Part shown: one piece after another, positions 34,322 to 43,128 of the stretch
Position numbering within the stretch: the stretch's first letter is position 1
Layout: every line of letters begins with the position of its first letter
DNA from: Pseudonocardia sp. HH130629-09
GTDB taxonomy: Bacteria > Actinomycetota > Actinomycetes > Mycobacteriales > Pseudonocardiaceae
DNA: 64,000 bases
Assembly (NCBI RefSeq): GCF_001294645.1
Contig: NZ_CP011868.1
Coordinates: 1 to 64,000, forward strand
Reading direction: 5' to 3'
Made by a program: the position numbers and the translations under genes
Notes under the pieces: model-generated
What the model saw: only the letters and a program-made list of their open reading frames with translations
Databases searched by the model: none
Told to the model about the DNA's origin: nothing

Positions 34322-36805
34322 GTGACGACGACCGCCGAACCCACCACGACCGGCGAGATCGGCAAGGCCCGGGTCCGCAAGGAGGACCAGCGCCTCATCA
34401 CCGGCCGGTCCCGCTACACCGACTCCATCACCCCGCCGGGCACCGTCCACATCGCCGTCGTCCGGTCGACGATCGCGCGGGCGACCATCACCTCGATCGA
34501 CAAGTCCGAGGCCGAGAAGGCCCCGGGTGTGTTCGGCGTCTACACCGCGGCCGACCTCGGTGCGGAGGAGGTCGGCATGCCCTGCGCGTGGCCGATCACC
34601 CCGGATCAGAAGGCCCCGCAGCGCCCGGTGCTCGCCGTCGGCCGCGTCAACTTCTCCGGTGAGGGCGTCGCCGTCGTCGTCGCCCGGTCGGCCGCCGCCG
34701 CGCGCGACGCCGCCGAGCTCGTCGAGGTCGACTACGAGCCGCTCGAGCCGGTCCTCGACATGGAGGCCGCCGCGCAGGACGGCGCCGAGCTGGTCCACCC
34801 GGACCTCGGCACCAACGTCTCCGCGACCTGGGTGTTCGACTCCGCCGCGGTCGGCACCGGTGCCGACGTGGCCGAGGCCGTCAAGGTCGCCGAGGCCGAC
34901 AGCGACTCGGTCGTCGTCCGTCGCCGCTTCCGTCAGCAGCGCCTGATCCCCGCGTTCATGGAGCCCCGCTCCTGCGTTGTGGACCCGACCGGCGAGCAGC
35001 TGACGATCTGGGCCGCGACCCAGGTGCCGCACATCCTGCGCACCATGACCACGGTGACCCTCGGGGTGCCGGAGTCCAAGCTGCGCGTCATCGCCCCCGA
35101 CGTGGGCGGCGGTTTCGGCGGCAAGATCGGTGTGCTGCCCGAGGAGATGCTCTGCGTCCTGCTGGCGCAGAAGCTGGGCAAGCCGGTCAAGTGGACCGAG
35201 ACCCGCAGCGAGTGCATGCTCACCGCGCACCACGCCCGGGACCAGATCCAGGACCTCGTGATGACCGCCAAGAAGGACGGCACCATCACCGGGTTCGACG
35301 TCCACCTCTACGCCGACATGGGCGCCTACCTGGGCCTGGTCGGGCCGGGTGTGCCGATCCTCGGCGCGTTCATGTTCAACGCCATCTACAAGATCCCCGC
35401 GCTGAAGTTCACCTGCTCCAACGTCTTCACCAACAAGACGCTGACCGACGCCTACCGCGGTGCCGGCCGTCCCGAGGCGACCTTCGCCGTCGAGCGCATG
35501 CTCGACGAGCTGGCCGTCGAGCTCGGCCGCGACCCGATGGAGCTGCGCGAGCAGAACTGGATCAAACACGAGGAGTTCCCGTTCACGACGGTCGTGGGCC
35601 TGACCTACGACACCGGCAACTACGAGCAGGCCACCCAGCGCGCGATGGAGCTGTTCGACTACGCCGGTCTGCGCCGTGAGCAGGAGGAGCGCCGGAAGAA
35701 CAACGACCCGGTCCAGCTGGGCATCGGCATCTCGACCTTCACCGAGATGTGCGGTCTCGCCCCGTCCCGGGTGCTCGGCTCGCTGGACTACGGCGCCGGC
35801 GGCTGGGAGGCCGCGAGCATCCGGATGCTCGCCACCGGCAAGGTCGAGGTCACCACCGGTGCCTCCGCCCACGGCCAGGGCCACGAGACCGCGTTCTCGC
35901 AGATCGTCGCGGACAAGCTGGGCGTCGCGTTCGATGACGTCGAGATCCTGCACGGCGACACCCAGGTGGCGCCGAAGGGCCTCGACACCTACGGCTCGCG
36001 CTCGCTGGTCGTCGGCGGTGTCGCGATCGTCAACGCCGCGGACAAGGTCGTCGAGAAGGCGAAGAAGATCGCCGCGCACCTGCTCGAGGCCTCCGAGGAC
36101 GACCTGGAGTTCGCGAACGGCCAGTTCACGGTCAAGGGCACCGACAAGGGCAAGGCCATCCAGGAGATCGCGTTCGCCGCGTTCATGGCGCACGACTACC
36201 CGGAGGGCATGGAGCCGTCGCTGGACTCCGACGCCGTGTTCGACCCGGAGAACTTCTCCTACCCACACGGCACGCACCTGGCCGCCATCGAGGTCGACAC
36301 CGACACCGGCCGGGTCACGCTGCGCAAGTACGTCTGCGTCGACGACATCGGCAACGTCATCAACCCGCTGATCGTCGAGGGGCAGGTGCACGGCGGTCTC
36401 GCCCAGGGCATCGCGCAGGCCCTGTTCGAGGAGGCGAACTACGACGACCAGGGCACCCTGGTCAACGCCACGTTCGTCGACTACACGATCCCGTCCGCGG
36501 CGGACCTGCCGAGCTTCACCACCGAGACGGTCTCCACCCCGGCGACGTCCAACCCGCTCGGTGTGAAGGGCGTCGGCGAGGCGGGCACCATCGCCTCGAC
36601 CCCGGCCGTCCTCAACGGTGTGCTGGACGCGGTGCGCCACCTCGGCGTCGACGAGATCGAGATGCCGACCACCTCGCAGCGCGTGTGGCGCGCCCTGCAG
36701 GTCGCCAAGGGGAGGAACCCGCAGGAGACCCCGAGCGACGTCCACGCCCCCGGCGCCGGCCTCGGCTCCATCGACCCGAACAACCCCAAGGGAGAGGTCC
36801 AGTGA
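34322..36805 (+). CDS. coxL: Molybdenum hydroxylase (CO dehydrogenase form II-like) large subunit
   Basis: This 827-residue molybdopterin-cytosine-dinucleotide-binding catalytic subunit has GGGFGGKIGVLPEEM (Mo-cofactor contact) and LTDAYRGAGRPEA. AYRGAGR is the form II signature; true form I CO dehydrogenases have AYRCSFR. The catalytic Glu is in GVKGVGEAGTIAS near the C-terminus. Form II enzymes oxidise CO poorly or not at all and may act on other substrates, so the physiological substrate is open. The GTG start lies one base after the coxS stop, and its stop overlaps the coxM start by 4 nt. Confidence 0.93.
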   Translation: MTTTAEPTTTGEIGKARVRKEDQRLITGRSRYTDSITPPGTVHIAVVRSTIARATITSIDKSEAEKAPGVFGVYTAADLGAEEVGMPCAWPITPDQKAPQRPVLAVGRVNFSGEGVAVVVARSAAAARDAAELVEVDYEPLEPVLDMEAAAQDGAELVHPDLGTNVSATWVFDSAAVGTGADVAEAVKVAEADSDSVVVRRRFRQQRLIPAFMEPRSCVVDPTGEQLTIWAATQVPHILRTMTTVTLGVPESKLRVIAPDVGGGFGGKIGVLPEEMLCVLLAQKLGKPVKWTETRSECMLTAHHARDQIQDLVMTAKKDGTITGFDVHLYADMGAYLGLVGPGVPILGAFMFNAIYKIPALKFTCSNVFTNKTLTDAYRGAGRPEATFAVERMLDELAVELGRDPMELREQNWIKHEEFPFTTVVGLTYDTGNYEQATQRAMELFDYAGLRREQEERRKNNDPVQLGIGISTFTEMCGLAPSRVLGSLDYGAGGWEAASIRMLATGKVEVTTGASAHGQGHETAFSQIVADKLGVAFDDVEILHGDTQVAPKGLDTYGSRSLVVGGVAIVNAADKVVEKAKKIAAHLLEASEDDLEFANGQFTVKGTDKGKAIQEIAFAAFMAHDYPEGMEPSLDSDAVFDPENFSYPHGTHLAAIEVDTDTGRVTLRKYVCVDDIGNVINPLIVEGQVHGGLAQGIAQALFEEANYDDQGTLVNATFVDYTIPSAADLPSFTTETVSTPATSNPLGVKGVGEAGTIASTPAVLNGVLDAVRHLGVDEIEMPTTSQRVWRALQVAKGRNPQETPSDVHAPGAGLGSIDPNNPKGEVQ

Positions 36806-37653
36806 TCCCGGCGAAGTTCGACTACGTCCGGCCCTCCTCGGTCGAGGAGGCCGTGACGGCCCTGCAGTCGGCCGGTGAGGACGCCAAGATCCTCGCGGGC
36901 GGCCAGAGCCTGCTGCCGGTGCTGCGTCTGCGGATGGCCGCGCCGAGCACGATCATCGACCTCGGGGGCATCCCCGAGCTCAAGCGGGTCGGCGAGGACG
37001 ACCAGTACGTCATGGTCGGCGCGATGGCCACCCACCACGAGGTCATGCGCAACGACCTGGTGAACACCCACGTCGAGCTGATCGCCCGGGCCACCGAGAC
37101 CGTCGCGGACCCGCAGGTCCGCCACCGCGGCACGCTGGGCGGTGCGCTCGCGCACGCCGACCCGGCCGGTGACCTCGGTGCGGCCGCGCTGGCCCTGGAC
37201 GCCGAGTTCGTCATCCTCGGTTCCGGCGGGACCCGCCTGGTCACGGCGAAGGACTTCTTCCAGGACTACTTCACGACCGCCATCGGCGAGGGCGAGATCC
37301 TCACCATGATCCGGTTCCCGAAGTACACCGGCTGGAAGAGCCACTACGAGAAGTTCAACCGGGTCGCCCAGGCGTGGTCGATGGTGGCCGTCGCCGTCGC
37401 GCTCAAGGTGGACGGCGGGACCATCACCGAGGCCCGCGTCGGACTCACCAACATGGGCAGCACACCCATCCGGGCGACCGGTGTGGAGCAGGCCCTGGTG
37501 GGCAGGTCCGCCGGTCCGGACGTCGCGAAGGCCGCGGCGGAGCACGCCCTGGAGGGCACCTCCGCTCCGAGTGACGCCGACGCCGCCGCCGACTACCGTG
37601 AGCACCTGGCGAAGGTGCTCACCGGTCGTGCGGTGCTGGCCGCCGCCGGCTGA
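36802..37653 (+). CDS. coxM: Molybdenum hydroxylase FAD-binding medium subunit
   Basis: This 283-residue FAD subunit of the xanthine dehydrogenase/CO dehydrogenase superfamily has the FAD motifs KILAGGQSLLPVLRLRM and VRHRGTLGGALAHADPAGDL, both near canonical. It receives electrons from CoxS and passes them to a quinone or other acceptor. The GTG at 36802 gives the usual MIPAKFDYVRPSS start. It is followed by a strong hairpin and then coxG. Confidence 0.92.
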   Translation: MIPAKFDYVRPSSVEEAVTALQSAGEDAKILAGGQSLLPVLRLRMAAPSTIIDLGGIPELKRVGEDDQYVMVGAMATHHEVMRNDLVNTHVELIARATETVADPQVRHRGTLGGALAHADPAGDLGAAALALDAEFVILGSGGTRLVTAKDFFQDYFTTAIGEGEILTMIRFPKYTGWKSHYEKFNRVAQAWSMVAVAVALKVDGGTITEARVGLTNMGSTPIRATGVEQALVGRSAGPDVAKAAAEHALEGTSAPSDADAAADYREHLAKVLTGRAVLAAAG

Positions 37654-37674
37654 CGAACCAGAAGCACGCCGACG

Positions 37675-37710
37675 CCGGCGCCGGTTCCGGGGTTCCCGGA
37701 CCGGCGCCGG
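37675..37710 (+). terminator. Intercistronic hairpin between coxM and coxG
   Basis: CCGGCGCCGGTTCCGGG / CCCGGACCGGCGCCGG pairs over 16 bp with one bulged T and a 3-nt loop, 21 nt after the coxM stop. It could attenuate transcription or stabilise the upstream mRNA, giving less coxG than coxSLM. There is no T-run. Confidence 0.55.
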
Positions 37711-37738
37711 TGTTCGTTCGAGGAGGCTTGGAAGACAC

Positions 37739-38458
37739 ATGCAGCTGGAGAACAAGTTCACGATCGCCGCGCCGATCGAGGACGCCTGGAAGGCGCTCAA
37801 CGACCCGGAGCTCATCGCGCCGTGCTTCCCCGGGGCGACCCTCACCGAGTACGAGGGCGACTCGTTCCAGGGCACCGTCAAGGTCAAGCTCGGCCCGATC
37901 TCGCTCACCTACAAGGGCAAGGGCACCTACATCGAGCGGGACGACGCCAACCACAAGGTCGTCATCGACGCGTCCGGCCGCGACGCCCGCGGCAACGGCA
38001 CGGCCAAGGCCATCGTGACCGGCACGATGGTCGCCGACGGCCCGGACAAGACCTCGGTCACGATGGTCACCGACATGACCGTCACCGGTCGTCCGGCGCA
38101 GTTCGGCCGGGGTGTCATCTCCGACGTCGCCGACAAGATCATCGGCCAGTTCTCGAGCTGCGTCGCGGACAAGCTGACCGGGCCCGGCGGGGCGTCGTCC
38201 AACGGTGCCGGCCCGAAGCACGCGGCCGATGAGACCAGCCCGATCCCGGCGGTTCCGCCGGCTCCGGGTGAGCAGGCCGCTCCCACGCCGGTGAAGCGCA
38301 CCTACCAGCCGCAGAGCAGCCCGGTCGAGGCCATCGACCTGCTCGACTCGGCGGGTGCCCCGGTGCTCAAGCGCCTCGCGCCCGTGCTGGGCGGCATCGG
38401 TGCGCTCGTGCTGCTGTTCGTGCTGGTCAAGCGCCTGCGCGGCGACTCGAAGGGCTGA
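37739..38458 (+). CDS. coxG: CoxG-type SRPBCC protein with C-terminal membrane anchor
   Basis: This 239-residue protein begins with a CoxG/carbon monoxide dehydrogenase subunit G domain (~aa 1-145; MQLENKFTIAAPIEDAWKAL, IAPCFPGATLTEYEGD), a hydrophobic-ligand-binding SRPBCC fold. A Pro-rich linker and a single C-terminal helix (VLGGIGALVLLFVLVKRLRG) follow. In Oligotropha, CoxG anchors CO dehydrogenase at the membrane, and the tail here fits that role. The ATG at 37739 is preceded by GAGGAGG. Confidence 0.92.
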   Translation: MQLENKFTIAAPIEDAWKALNDPELIAPCFPGATLTEYEGDSFQGTVKVKLGPISLTYKGKGTYIERDDANHKVVIDASGRDARGNGTAKAIVTGTMVADGPDKTSVTMVTDMTVTGRPAQFGRGVISDVADKIIGQFSSCVADKLTGPGGASSNGAGPKHAADETSPIPAVPPAPGEQAAPTPVKRTYQPQSSPVEAIDLLDSAGAPVLKRLAPVLGGIGALVLLFVLVKRLRGDSKG

Positions 38459-38477
38459 GTCCTCCCACGTCGCGCCG

Positions 38478-38508
38478 GGCCGGTACCGCGTTCCGCGGTG
38501 CCGGCCCG
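38478..38508 (+). terminator. Hairpin terminator after coxG
   Basis: GGGCCGGTACCGCG / CGCGGTGCCGGCCC forms a 14-bp stem with one mismatch and a TTC loop, 19 nt after the coxG stop. It probably ends the cox operon. Confidence 0.65.
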
Positions 38509-38533
38509 TGGCGTTGCGGGGCAGGATGGTGCG

Positions 38534-39550
38534 GTGCGAGCGGGTGAGCGGAACGGGCTGACCGACGTCGAGGGCCTCCGGGTCGGGCACGCGGCGGTGA
38601 GCGGGCCGGGCGCCCGCAGCGGGACGACGGTGGTGCTGGCCCCGCCGGGCGGCGCCGTCGCCGGGGTCGACGTGCGCGGCGCCGCGCCAGGCACCCGGGA
38701 GACCGACCTGCTCGACCCGGTCGCGACGGTCCAGCGGGTGCACGCCGTCACCCTGTCCGGGGGCAGCGCGTTCGGTCTCGACGCGGCCTCCGGGGTGATG
38801 GCCCGGCTGGAGCGCGACGGCGAGGGCTTCCCCGTGCCCGGCGCCGTCGTGCCGATCGTGCCGGCCGCGGTGGTGTTCGACCTCGGCCGCGGTGGCGACG
38901 CCCGCGTCCGCCCGACCGCCGACACCGGCGCGTCCGCCTACGACGACGCGCACGCCGGGCCGGTCGTCCAGGGCGCGGTCGGGGCGGGCACCGGCGCGGT
39001 GTCCGGCGGGCTGCGCGGCGGCGTCGGCTCGGCGTCGGCGGTGCTGACCGAGGGCTCCGCCGCCGGGACGACGGTCGCGGCCCTGGTCGTGCTCAACTCG
39101 GGCGGTGCGGCCGCGGACCCGACCACCGGTGCGGTGTACGGAGCCCGGCACGGTCTTCCCGGCGAGTTCACCGTCGGGGTGGCTCCGGCCCTCGCCCCGC
39201 CGGAGCGGCTCGCGGAGCTGTACGCGGGGCACGTGAACCCGCTGGGGACGGCGACGACGTTGGTCGTCGTCGGCACCGACGCCGCCCTGGACAAGGTCGG
39301 CTGCACCCGGCTGGCCACGATGGCGCACGACGGCCTGGCCCGGTCGATCTCCCCGGTGCACACGATCCGCGACGGCGACTGCGCGTTCGCGCTGGCCACG
39401 GGAACGCGGTCCGCGCCGGACGCGACCGGGGTGTTCGCGTTGCAGGCGGCCGCGGCGGAGGTGACGGCGCGGGCCGTGGCGCACGCCCTGCTCGCGGCGG
39501 AGGCGGCGCCGGACCGGCCGTCGTACTCGTCGCTCGTGGAGGGTCGGTGA
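38534..39550 (+). CDS. P1-family peptidase (DmpA/S58-like)
   Basis: This 338-residue N-terminal nucleophile hydrolase of the DmpA family has NGLTDVEGLRVGHAAV at the start and TLSGGSAFGLDAASGVM in the first third. VVLNSGGAAADPTTG and GTATTLVVVGTDAALDKVGC precede the region where autocleavage creates the active Thr/Ser. Members are aminopeptidases or beta-peptidases, and the exact activity cannot be told. The GTG at 38534 is used. Its stop overlaps the start of the next small gene. Confidence 0.87.
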   Translation: MRAGERNGLTDVEGLRVGHAAVSGPGARSGTTVVLAPPGGAVAGVDVRGAAPGTRETDLLDPVATVQRVHAVTLSGGSAFGLDAASGVMARLERDGEGFPVPGAVVPIVPAAVVFDLGRGGDARVRPTADTGASAYDDAHAGPVVQGAVGAGTGAVSGGLRGGVGSASAVLTEGSAAGTTVAALVVLNSGGAAADPTTGAVYGARHGLPGEFTVGVAPALAPPERLAELYAGHVNPLGTATTLVVVGTDAALDKVGCTRLATMAHDGLARSISPVHTIRDGDCAFALATGTRSAPDATGVFALQAAAAEVTARAVAHALLAAEAAPDRPSYSSLVEGR

Positions 39551-39855
39551 GCGCGCCGAACCCGTGGCTGGGCCGCCCGCGTGCGCCGCGCCCGCCGCCC
39601 GCGCCGGACCCGGACGCCGTGCGTCTGGTGGGGCTGCCCCGGCGGCGGGCCGCGGCCCGGGCGGTGAACGACGTGGTGCGGGGCGTGGACGTGCGCGCGT
39701 TCGGCGACGGCTGGACCGTGTCGTTCCTCAGCGGCTACTACACGCTGTGCCACACCCTCGACGAGCTGCTCGACGCCGCCGCCCCGTCCGGGGAGCGGGA
39801 GCTGCTGCGGGCGACCGTGCTGGCCGCGGCCGACGGGAGCGCGGGCCGGGACTGA
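39547..39855 (+). CDS. Hypothetical protein, translationally coupled to the P1 peptidase
   Basis: This 102-residue protein has a Pro/Arg-rich N-terminal third and a more ordered remainder (NDVVRGVDVRAFGDGWTVSF, YYTLCHTLDELLDAAAP). I do not recognise the family. There is no signal peptide or membrane helix. The GTG overlaps the peptidase stop by 4 nt (GTGA), which supports it being a real gene. Confidence 0.6.
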   Translation: MSAPNPWLGRPRAPRPPPAPDPDAVRLVGLPRRRAAARAVNDVVRGVDVRAFGDGWTVSFLSGYYTLCHTLDELLDAAAPSGERELLRATVLAAADGSAGRD

Positions 39856-39932
39856 CCGGCCCGGCCGTCGGACGCCGCCACCCCGGCCGGCGGCGCGGTC
39901 GGGACGGCGGTCTCGCGCCGGGTGCGGCCGGG

Positions 39933-40418
39933 TCAGTCGTCGTCGCGGTGGTCGTCGGCCTGGTCGTCACGGTCGTGGTCGAGGACCTGGCCGGTGGCGG
40001 CGTCGATGTCGATGTCGTGCTCGATGGTGCCGTTCAGGACCTCGACCTCCCAGTGGTCCCGGTCGTCGTCGCCGGTGTCGCCGTCGTCGTCCCGGTCGTC
40101 CCGGTCGTCCCGGTCGTCGCTGTCGAACTCGACCTTCGTGACACGGCCCCCGCCCGCGGCGGACAGGGCGGCACGCTCGGCGGCGGCGCGGTCGACCGCG
40201 GGCGCGGCGGGCGCAGGAGCGGCGGTCGTCGGCGCGGTGGCGTCGGTGCGGGGGAGCTCCGGGGGCAGCAGGTCGGCGGTGCGCGCGATCGCGGCGCCGG
40301 TCGGGACGACGGCGAGCTCGTCGGGGGCACCGCCCGCCCCGAATGCGAGGGCGGTGCCCCCGCCGACGAGCAGGAGGCCGGTGGCGGCGACGGCGGCAAC
40401 GGTGAGCGGGGTACGCAC
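39933..40418 (-). CDS. Secreted PepSY-domain protein with Asp-rich tract
   Basis: This 161-residue protein has a signal peptide (VAAVAATGLLLVGGGTALA) and a Pro/Ala-rich segment. A PepSY-like half follows: AALSAAGGGRVTKVEFDSDD, HWEVEVLNGTIEHDIDIDAATGQVL. An Asp/Arg-rich tract interrupts the domain and is encoded by short CGGTCGTCC repeats; the tail is also Asp-rich. PepSY proteins often bind or inhibit peptidases, or lie next to two-component systems. Metal binding by the acidic tract is possible but inferred. Confidence 0.75.
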   Translation of the reverse strand: MRTPLTVAAVAATGLLLVGGGTALAFGAGGAPDELAVVPTGAAIARTADLLPPELPRTDATAPTTAAPAPAAPAVDRAAAERAALSAAGGGRVTKVEFDSDDRDDRDDRDDDGDTGDDDRDHWEVEVLNGTIEHDIDIDAATGQVLDHDRDDQADDHRDDD

Positions 40419-40564
40419 GATGATCTTCCTCCGGGCGTTTCGGCTGGTCCGGGTCGGTGCGACCCGGTGACGGTGGGAACTGTGCCGTCGTCGGCCCCAA
40501 GGTCGCGCTGCGTGAGCCCTAAGGCGGCGTTAGGGCCCGGAGCGGTCGAACTACAGTCGTCGGG

Positions 40565-42025
40565 GTGTCGACCATCAGCCCGGACGAGGGAGTGGCGCGC
40601 CGGCTGAAGGCCCTGGCCTGCACGGCGCCGCTGCACGACCTCGACGCCCGCAAGGGGCGGCTCGACTGGGACGCGACCGGCTACCAGATGGCGGAGATCG
40701 GGCTGCAGGCGATCGACCAGGTCACCCTGGCCATGGACTTCGACCACGGTGCGGACCACGCCGAGGTCGTCCGGCGGCTGCTGCCGTTCGTCGGCGCGCA
40801 GGTACCGGGGGCACCGCGGTCGGAGTACGTCCGCGTCGCACAGTGGGTGATCGACAACCTGATCAACGTGGGGTCGATCGACCGCGGGTTCGCCGTGGAG
40901 TACGGCACGACCGACGACAAGGGGCGCTACGTCCGTCGCCGGTTCGACTTCAAGCTGCTCGTCGAGGTCGCCGCCCCGGACGGCGGGATCTACCTGCGCG
41001 CCTCCGACGAGGCGATCAACGTGCTGGTCGGGGCACTGGACACCGACGTCGAGTCGGCCCAGGAGGCGGCCGAGACGAAGCTGGAGACGCTGATCGTCCG
41101 CGGCCGTCTCGGCGACGCCCGGCTGGCGGCCGAACAGGCCCGCTACCGGACCGTGCAGTACGCGGAGTCGTTGCGGCGCAAGCTGGAGGCCACCCGCCGC
41201 GACGTCCGGTCGGTGGACTGGCTGGACGCGGTCCCGCAGCTGCTCGACGAGGCACTGACCCACATCGAGGCCCGCTACCGTGCCGAGACGATGATCAAGG
41301 CGAACATCGCCGACGCCCGCGACGAGGCCACCGAGCCGGGGCGCCGCCGGCAGGCCGCGGAGCTGGTGACCGTCGTCGACGACTGCATCCAGCGGCACAC
41401 CCAGCTACAGGCGCGGTTGCAGGAGGCGGGGGCCGCGTTCCGCGCCGAGCAGGATCGCCAGCAGTTCTCCGGGAAGCCGAAGCGGGCCGCCGTCGACGTG
41501 TTCGGGCAGCTCCTGCGGCCGTCGCTGGCGCTGACCGTCGAGGCGGCGCACGACCCGGTGACCGGCTACTTCGCGGCCGGGGCCGGTGTGCGCAACCCGT
41601 CGGTGCCGAGCCTGGGCGGGCTGGTCGAGACGTTGCTGACGCCGCCGAGCGACCGGGACCCGTTCGGCGCCGAGGTGCCCGAACCGGAGCTCGCCCCGCA
41701 GCCGCGCGAGCGGTTCGGGGTGGAGACCTGGGCTGCCGCCGACGCCGTGCTGCCCGACGAGATCGAGCACCCGGTGCGGCTGTCCGCGGCGCTCGCGGCG
41801 GCCCGCGCCGCCGGGGCGGACCTGCCGCACCTGGTCGCGCTGCGGGCGGTGCACGCCGTCGGAACGGCGGTGGCCACGGCCCGGACCCAGGGCGACCCGT
41901 CGGTGCTGGTCGCCGTCGACGACGGGACGGTCCTCGACGACCCCGAGTTCGGCGGCGCCGACCTGCTGCTGGCGCGGGCCGGTGTCCAGGGTGGAGAGAC
42001 GAACCGACGGACGGCGCAGACATGA
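40565..42025 (+). CDS. jetA: Wadjet/Mks-like kleisin subunit (JetA/MksF-type)
   Basis: This 486-residue protein is the first gene of a four-gene SMC operon. It is predominantly helical: a winged-helix-like N-terminal region (DLDARKGRLDWDATGYQMAE, VIDNLINVGSIDRGFAVEY) is followed by long amphipathic helices (residues ~150-310). This suits the MukF/MksF kleisin that bridges the SMC heads. I recognise it by order and architecture, not by a sharp motif. The GTG at 40565 is the likely start. Its stop overlaps the jetB ATG by 4 nt. Confidence 0.72.
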   Translation: MSTISPDEGVARRLKALACTAPLHDLDARKGRLDWDATGYQMAEIGLQAIDQVTLAMDFDHGADHAEVVRRLLPFVGAQVPGAPRSEYVRVAQWVIDNLINVGSIDRGFAVEYGTTDDKGRYVRRRFDFKLLVEVAAPDGGIYLRASDEAINVLVGALDTDVESAQEAAETKLETLIVRGRLGDARLAAEQARYRTVQYAESLRRKLEATRRDVRSVDWLDAVPQLLDEALTHIEARYRAETMIKANIADARDEATEPGRRRQAAELVTVVDDCIQRHTQLQARLQEAGAAFRAEQDRQQFSGKPKRAAVDVFGQLLRPSLALTVEAAHDPVTGYFAAGAGVRNPSVPSLGGLVETLLTPPSDRDPFGAEVPEPELAPQPRERFGVETWAAADAVLPDEIEHPVRLSAALAAARAAGADLPHLVALRAVHAVGTAVATARTQGDPSVLVAVDDGTVLDDPEFGGADLLLARAGVQGGETNRRTAQT

Positions 42026-43128
42026 GTGACACCGAGACCGCGGCCCGCCTGGTCGGCTACGGCATGCGACCCAAGGCGCTGCCCGGACGCGACCCCGACT
42101 ACGCCGACCTGGTCCGCCGCTACCGGGAGGACGACGAGTTCCGCACGACCGTGCAGCGCGTCGCCTCCGGCCTCGGCCTGGTCGTGCTCGCCGTGGACAC
42201 CGGCCCGGGCATCGTCCTTGCCGCGACCGAGGGCTCGGTCTTCGAGATCCGGATGGACGAGTACGCCCGCCGCACCGCCCTGGCCAACCGCGGCGCGGAC
42301 AAGGTCCTGCACGGCATCGCGCACCTCGCCGTCGCCGCGTTGGCCTTCCCCCGCCCCGACGACCTCGGCGACGACTCCTACGTCGGCCGGGTCTCGGTGG
42401 AGCTCGTCGACGGTGCCGTCCGAGAGGCCTGCCGGGTACTGAACGAGCGTGCCGCGGGCCCCGCCGACCCCGAGTCCGACGCCCCGCAGCTCGAGGAGGT
42501 CTGGCGGGTCTGGCAGCGCCGTCCGGAGGCCACCGCGACCAAGGACGGCCGGGTAGGGGAGTCCACCACCCGTGGGATCGTCGGCAAGGCCCTGCGGTTC
42601 CTCGCCGACCAGGGCTTCCTCGTGCCGGTCGGGGCGGAGGGCGCCTACCGGACGACGCCGCGCTACCAGGTGCAGGTGCGGGAGCTCGCCGCCCAGCGGG
42701 CCTTCGACGAGCTGCTGGCCCTGAACGTCCTGCCCGCCGCGACCGCTGCGGGGACCCTGGTGACCGAGCACGACGGGGTGTTCGACCCGCCGGGCGCCGG
42801 TGCGGAGGGCGCGGCCGGGCCATCCGGGCCGGCGGAGTCCGCCGAACCGTCGCCCGCTGCCGGGGGTGGCGGCCCGGCCGGTCCCTTCGACGGCGACGGT
42901 GGCCCCGACGGCCTCGACGGAACGGGTGCCCCGCAGGAGATCGCCTACCGGGTAAGCGAACTCGGCCAGAAGGGTGCCGGGGGAGACGGCGTGGTGGCGG
43001 ATGGCGCACCGGTCGGGGACACGGATGCCGGCCCGACAGCGCAGCCCGGCGCGACGGACGAGCCCGGCCCGACGGATCGGGCGGACCCTCCGGCGACCGA
43101 CGAACCCACGGAGGAGCGCGATGTATGA
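42022..43128 (+). CDS. jetB: Wadjet/Mks-like KITE subunit (JetB/MksE-type)
   Basis: This 368-residue protein has an ordered N-terminal ~240 residues with winged-helix segments (DLVRRYREDDEFRTTVQRV, RGIVGKALRFLADQGFLV), matching the MukE/MksE/DUF4194-like KITE partner of the kleisin. The C-terminal ~130 residues are a Gly/Pro/Ala/Asp-rich tail not expected in the family and probably disordered. It overlaps jetC by 8 nt. The role is to join JetA and JetC in the loop-extruding complex. Confidence 0.72.
   Translation: MSDTETAARLVGYGMRPKALPGRDPDYADLVRRYREDDEFRTTVQRVASGLGLVVLAVDTGPGIVLAATEGSVFEIRMDEYARRTALANRGADKVLHGIAHLAVAALAFPRPDDLGDDSYVGRVSVELVDGAVREACRVLNERAAGPADPESDAPQLEEVWRVWQRRPEATATKDGRVGESTTRGIVGKALRFLADQGFLVPVGAEGAYRTTPRYQVQVRELAAQRAFDELLALNVLPAATAAGTLVTEHDGVFDPPGAGAEGAAGPSGPAESAEPSPAAGGGGPAGPFDGDGGPDGLDGTGAPQEIAYRVSELGQKGAGGDGVVADGAPVGDTDAGPTAQPGATDEPGPTDRADPPATDEPTEERDV

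Noticed and set aside
34322-36805. Form I (true aerobic) CO dehydrogenase
   Set aside because: The active-site loop is AYRGAGR rather than AYRCSFR, and the gene order is S-L-M rather than M-S-L.
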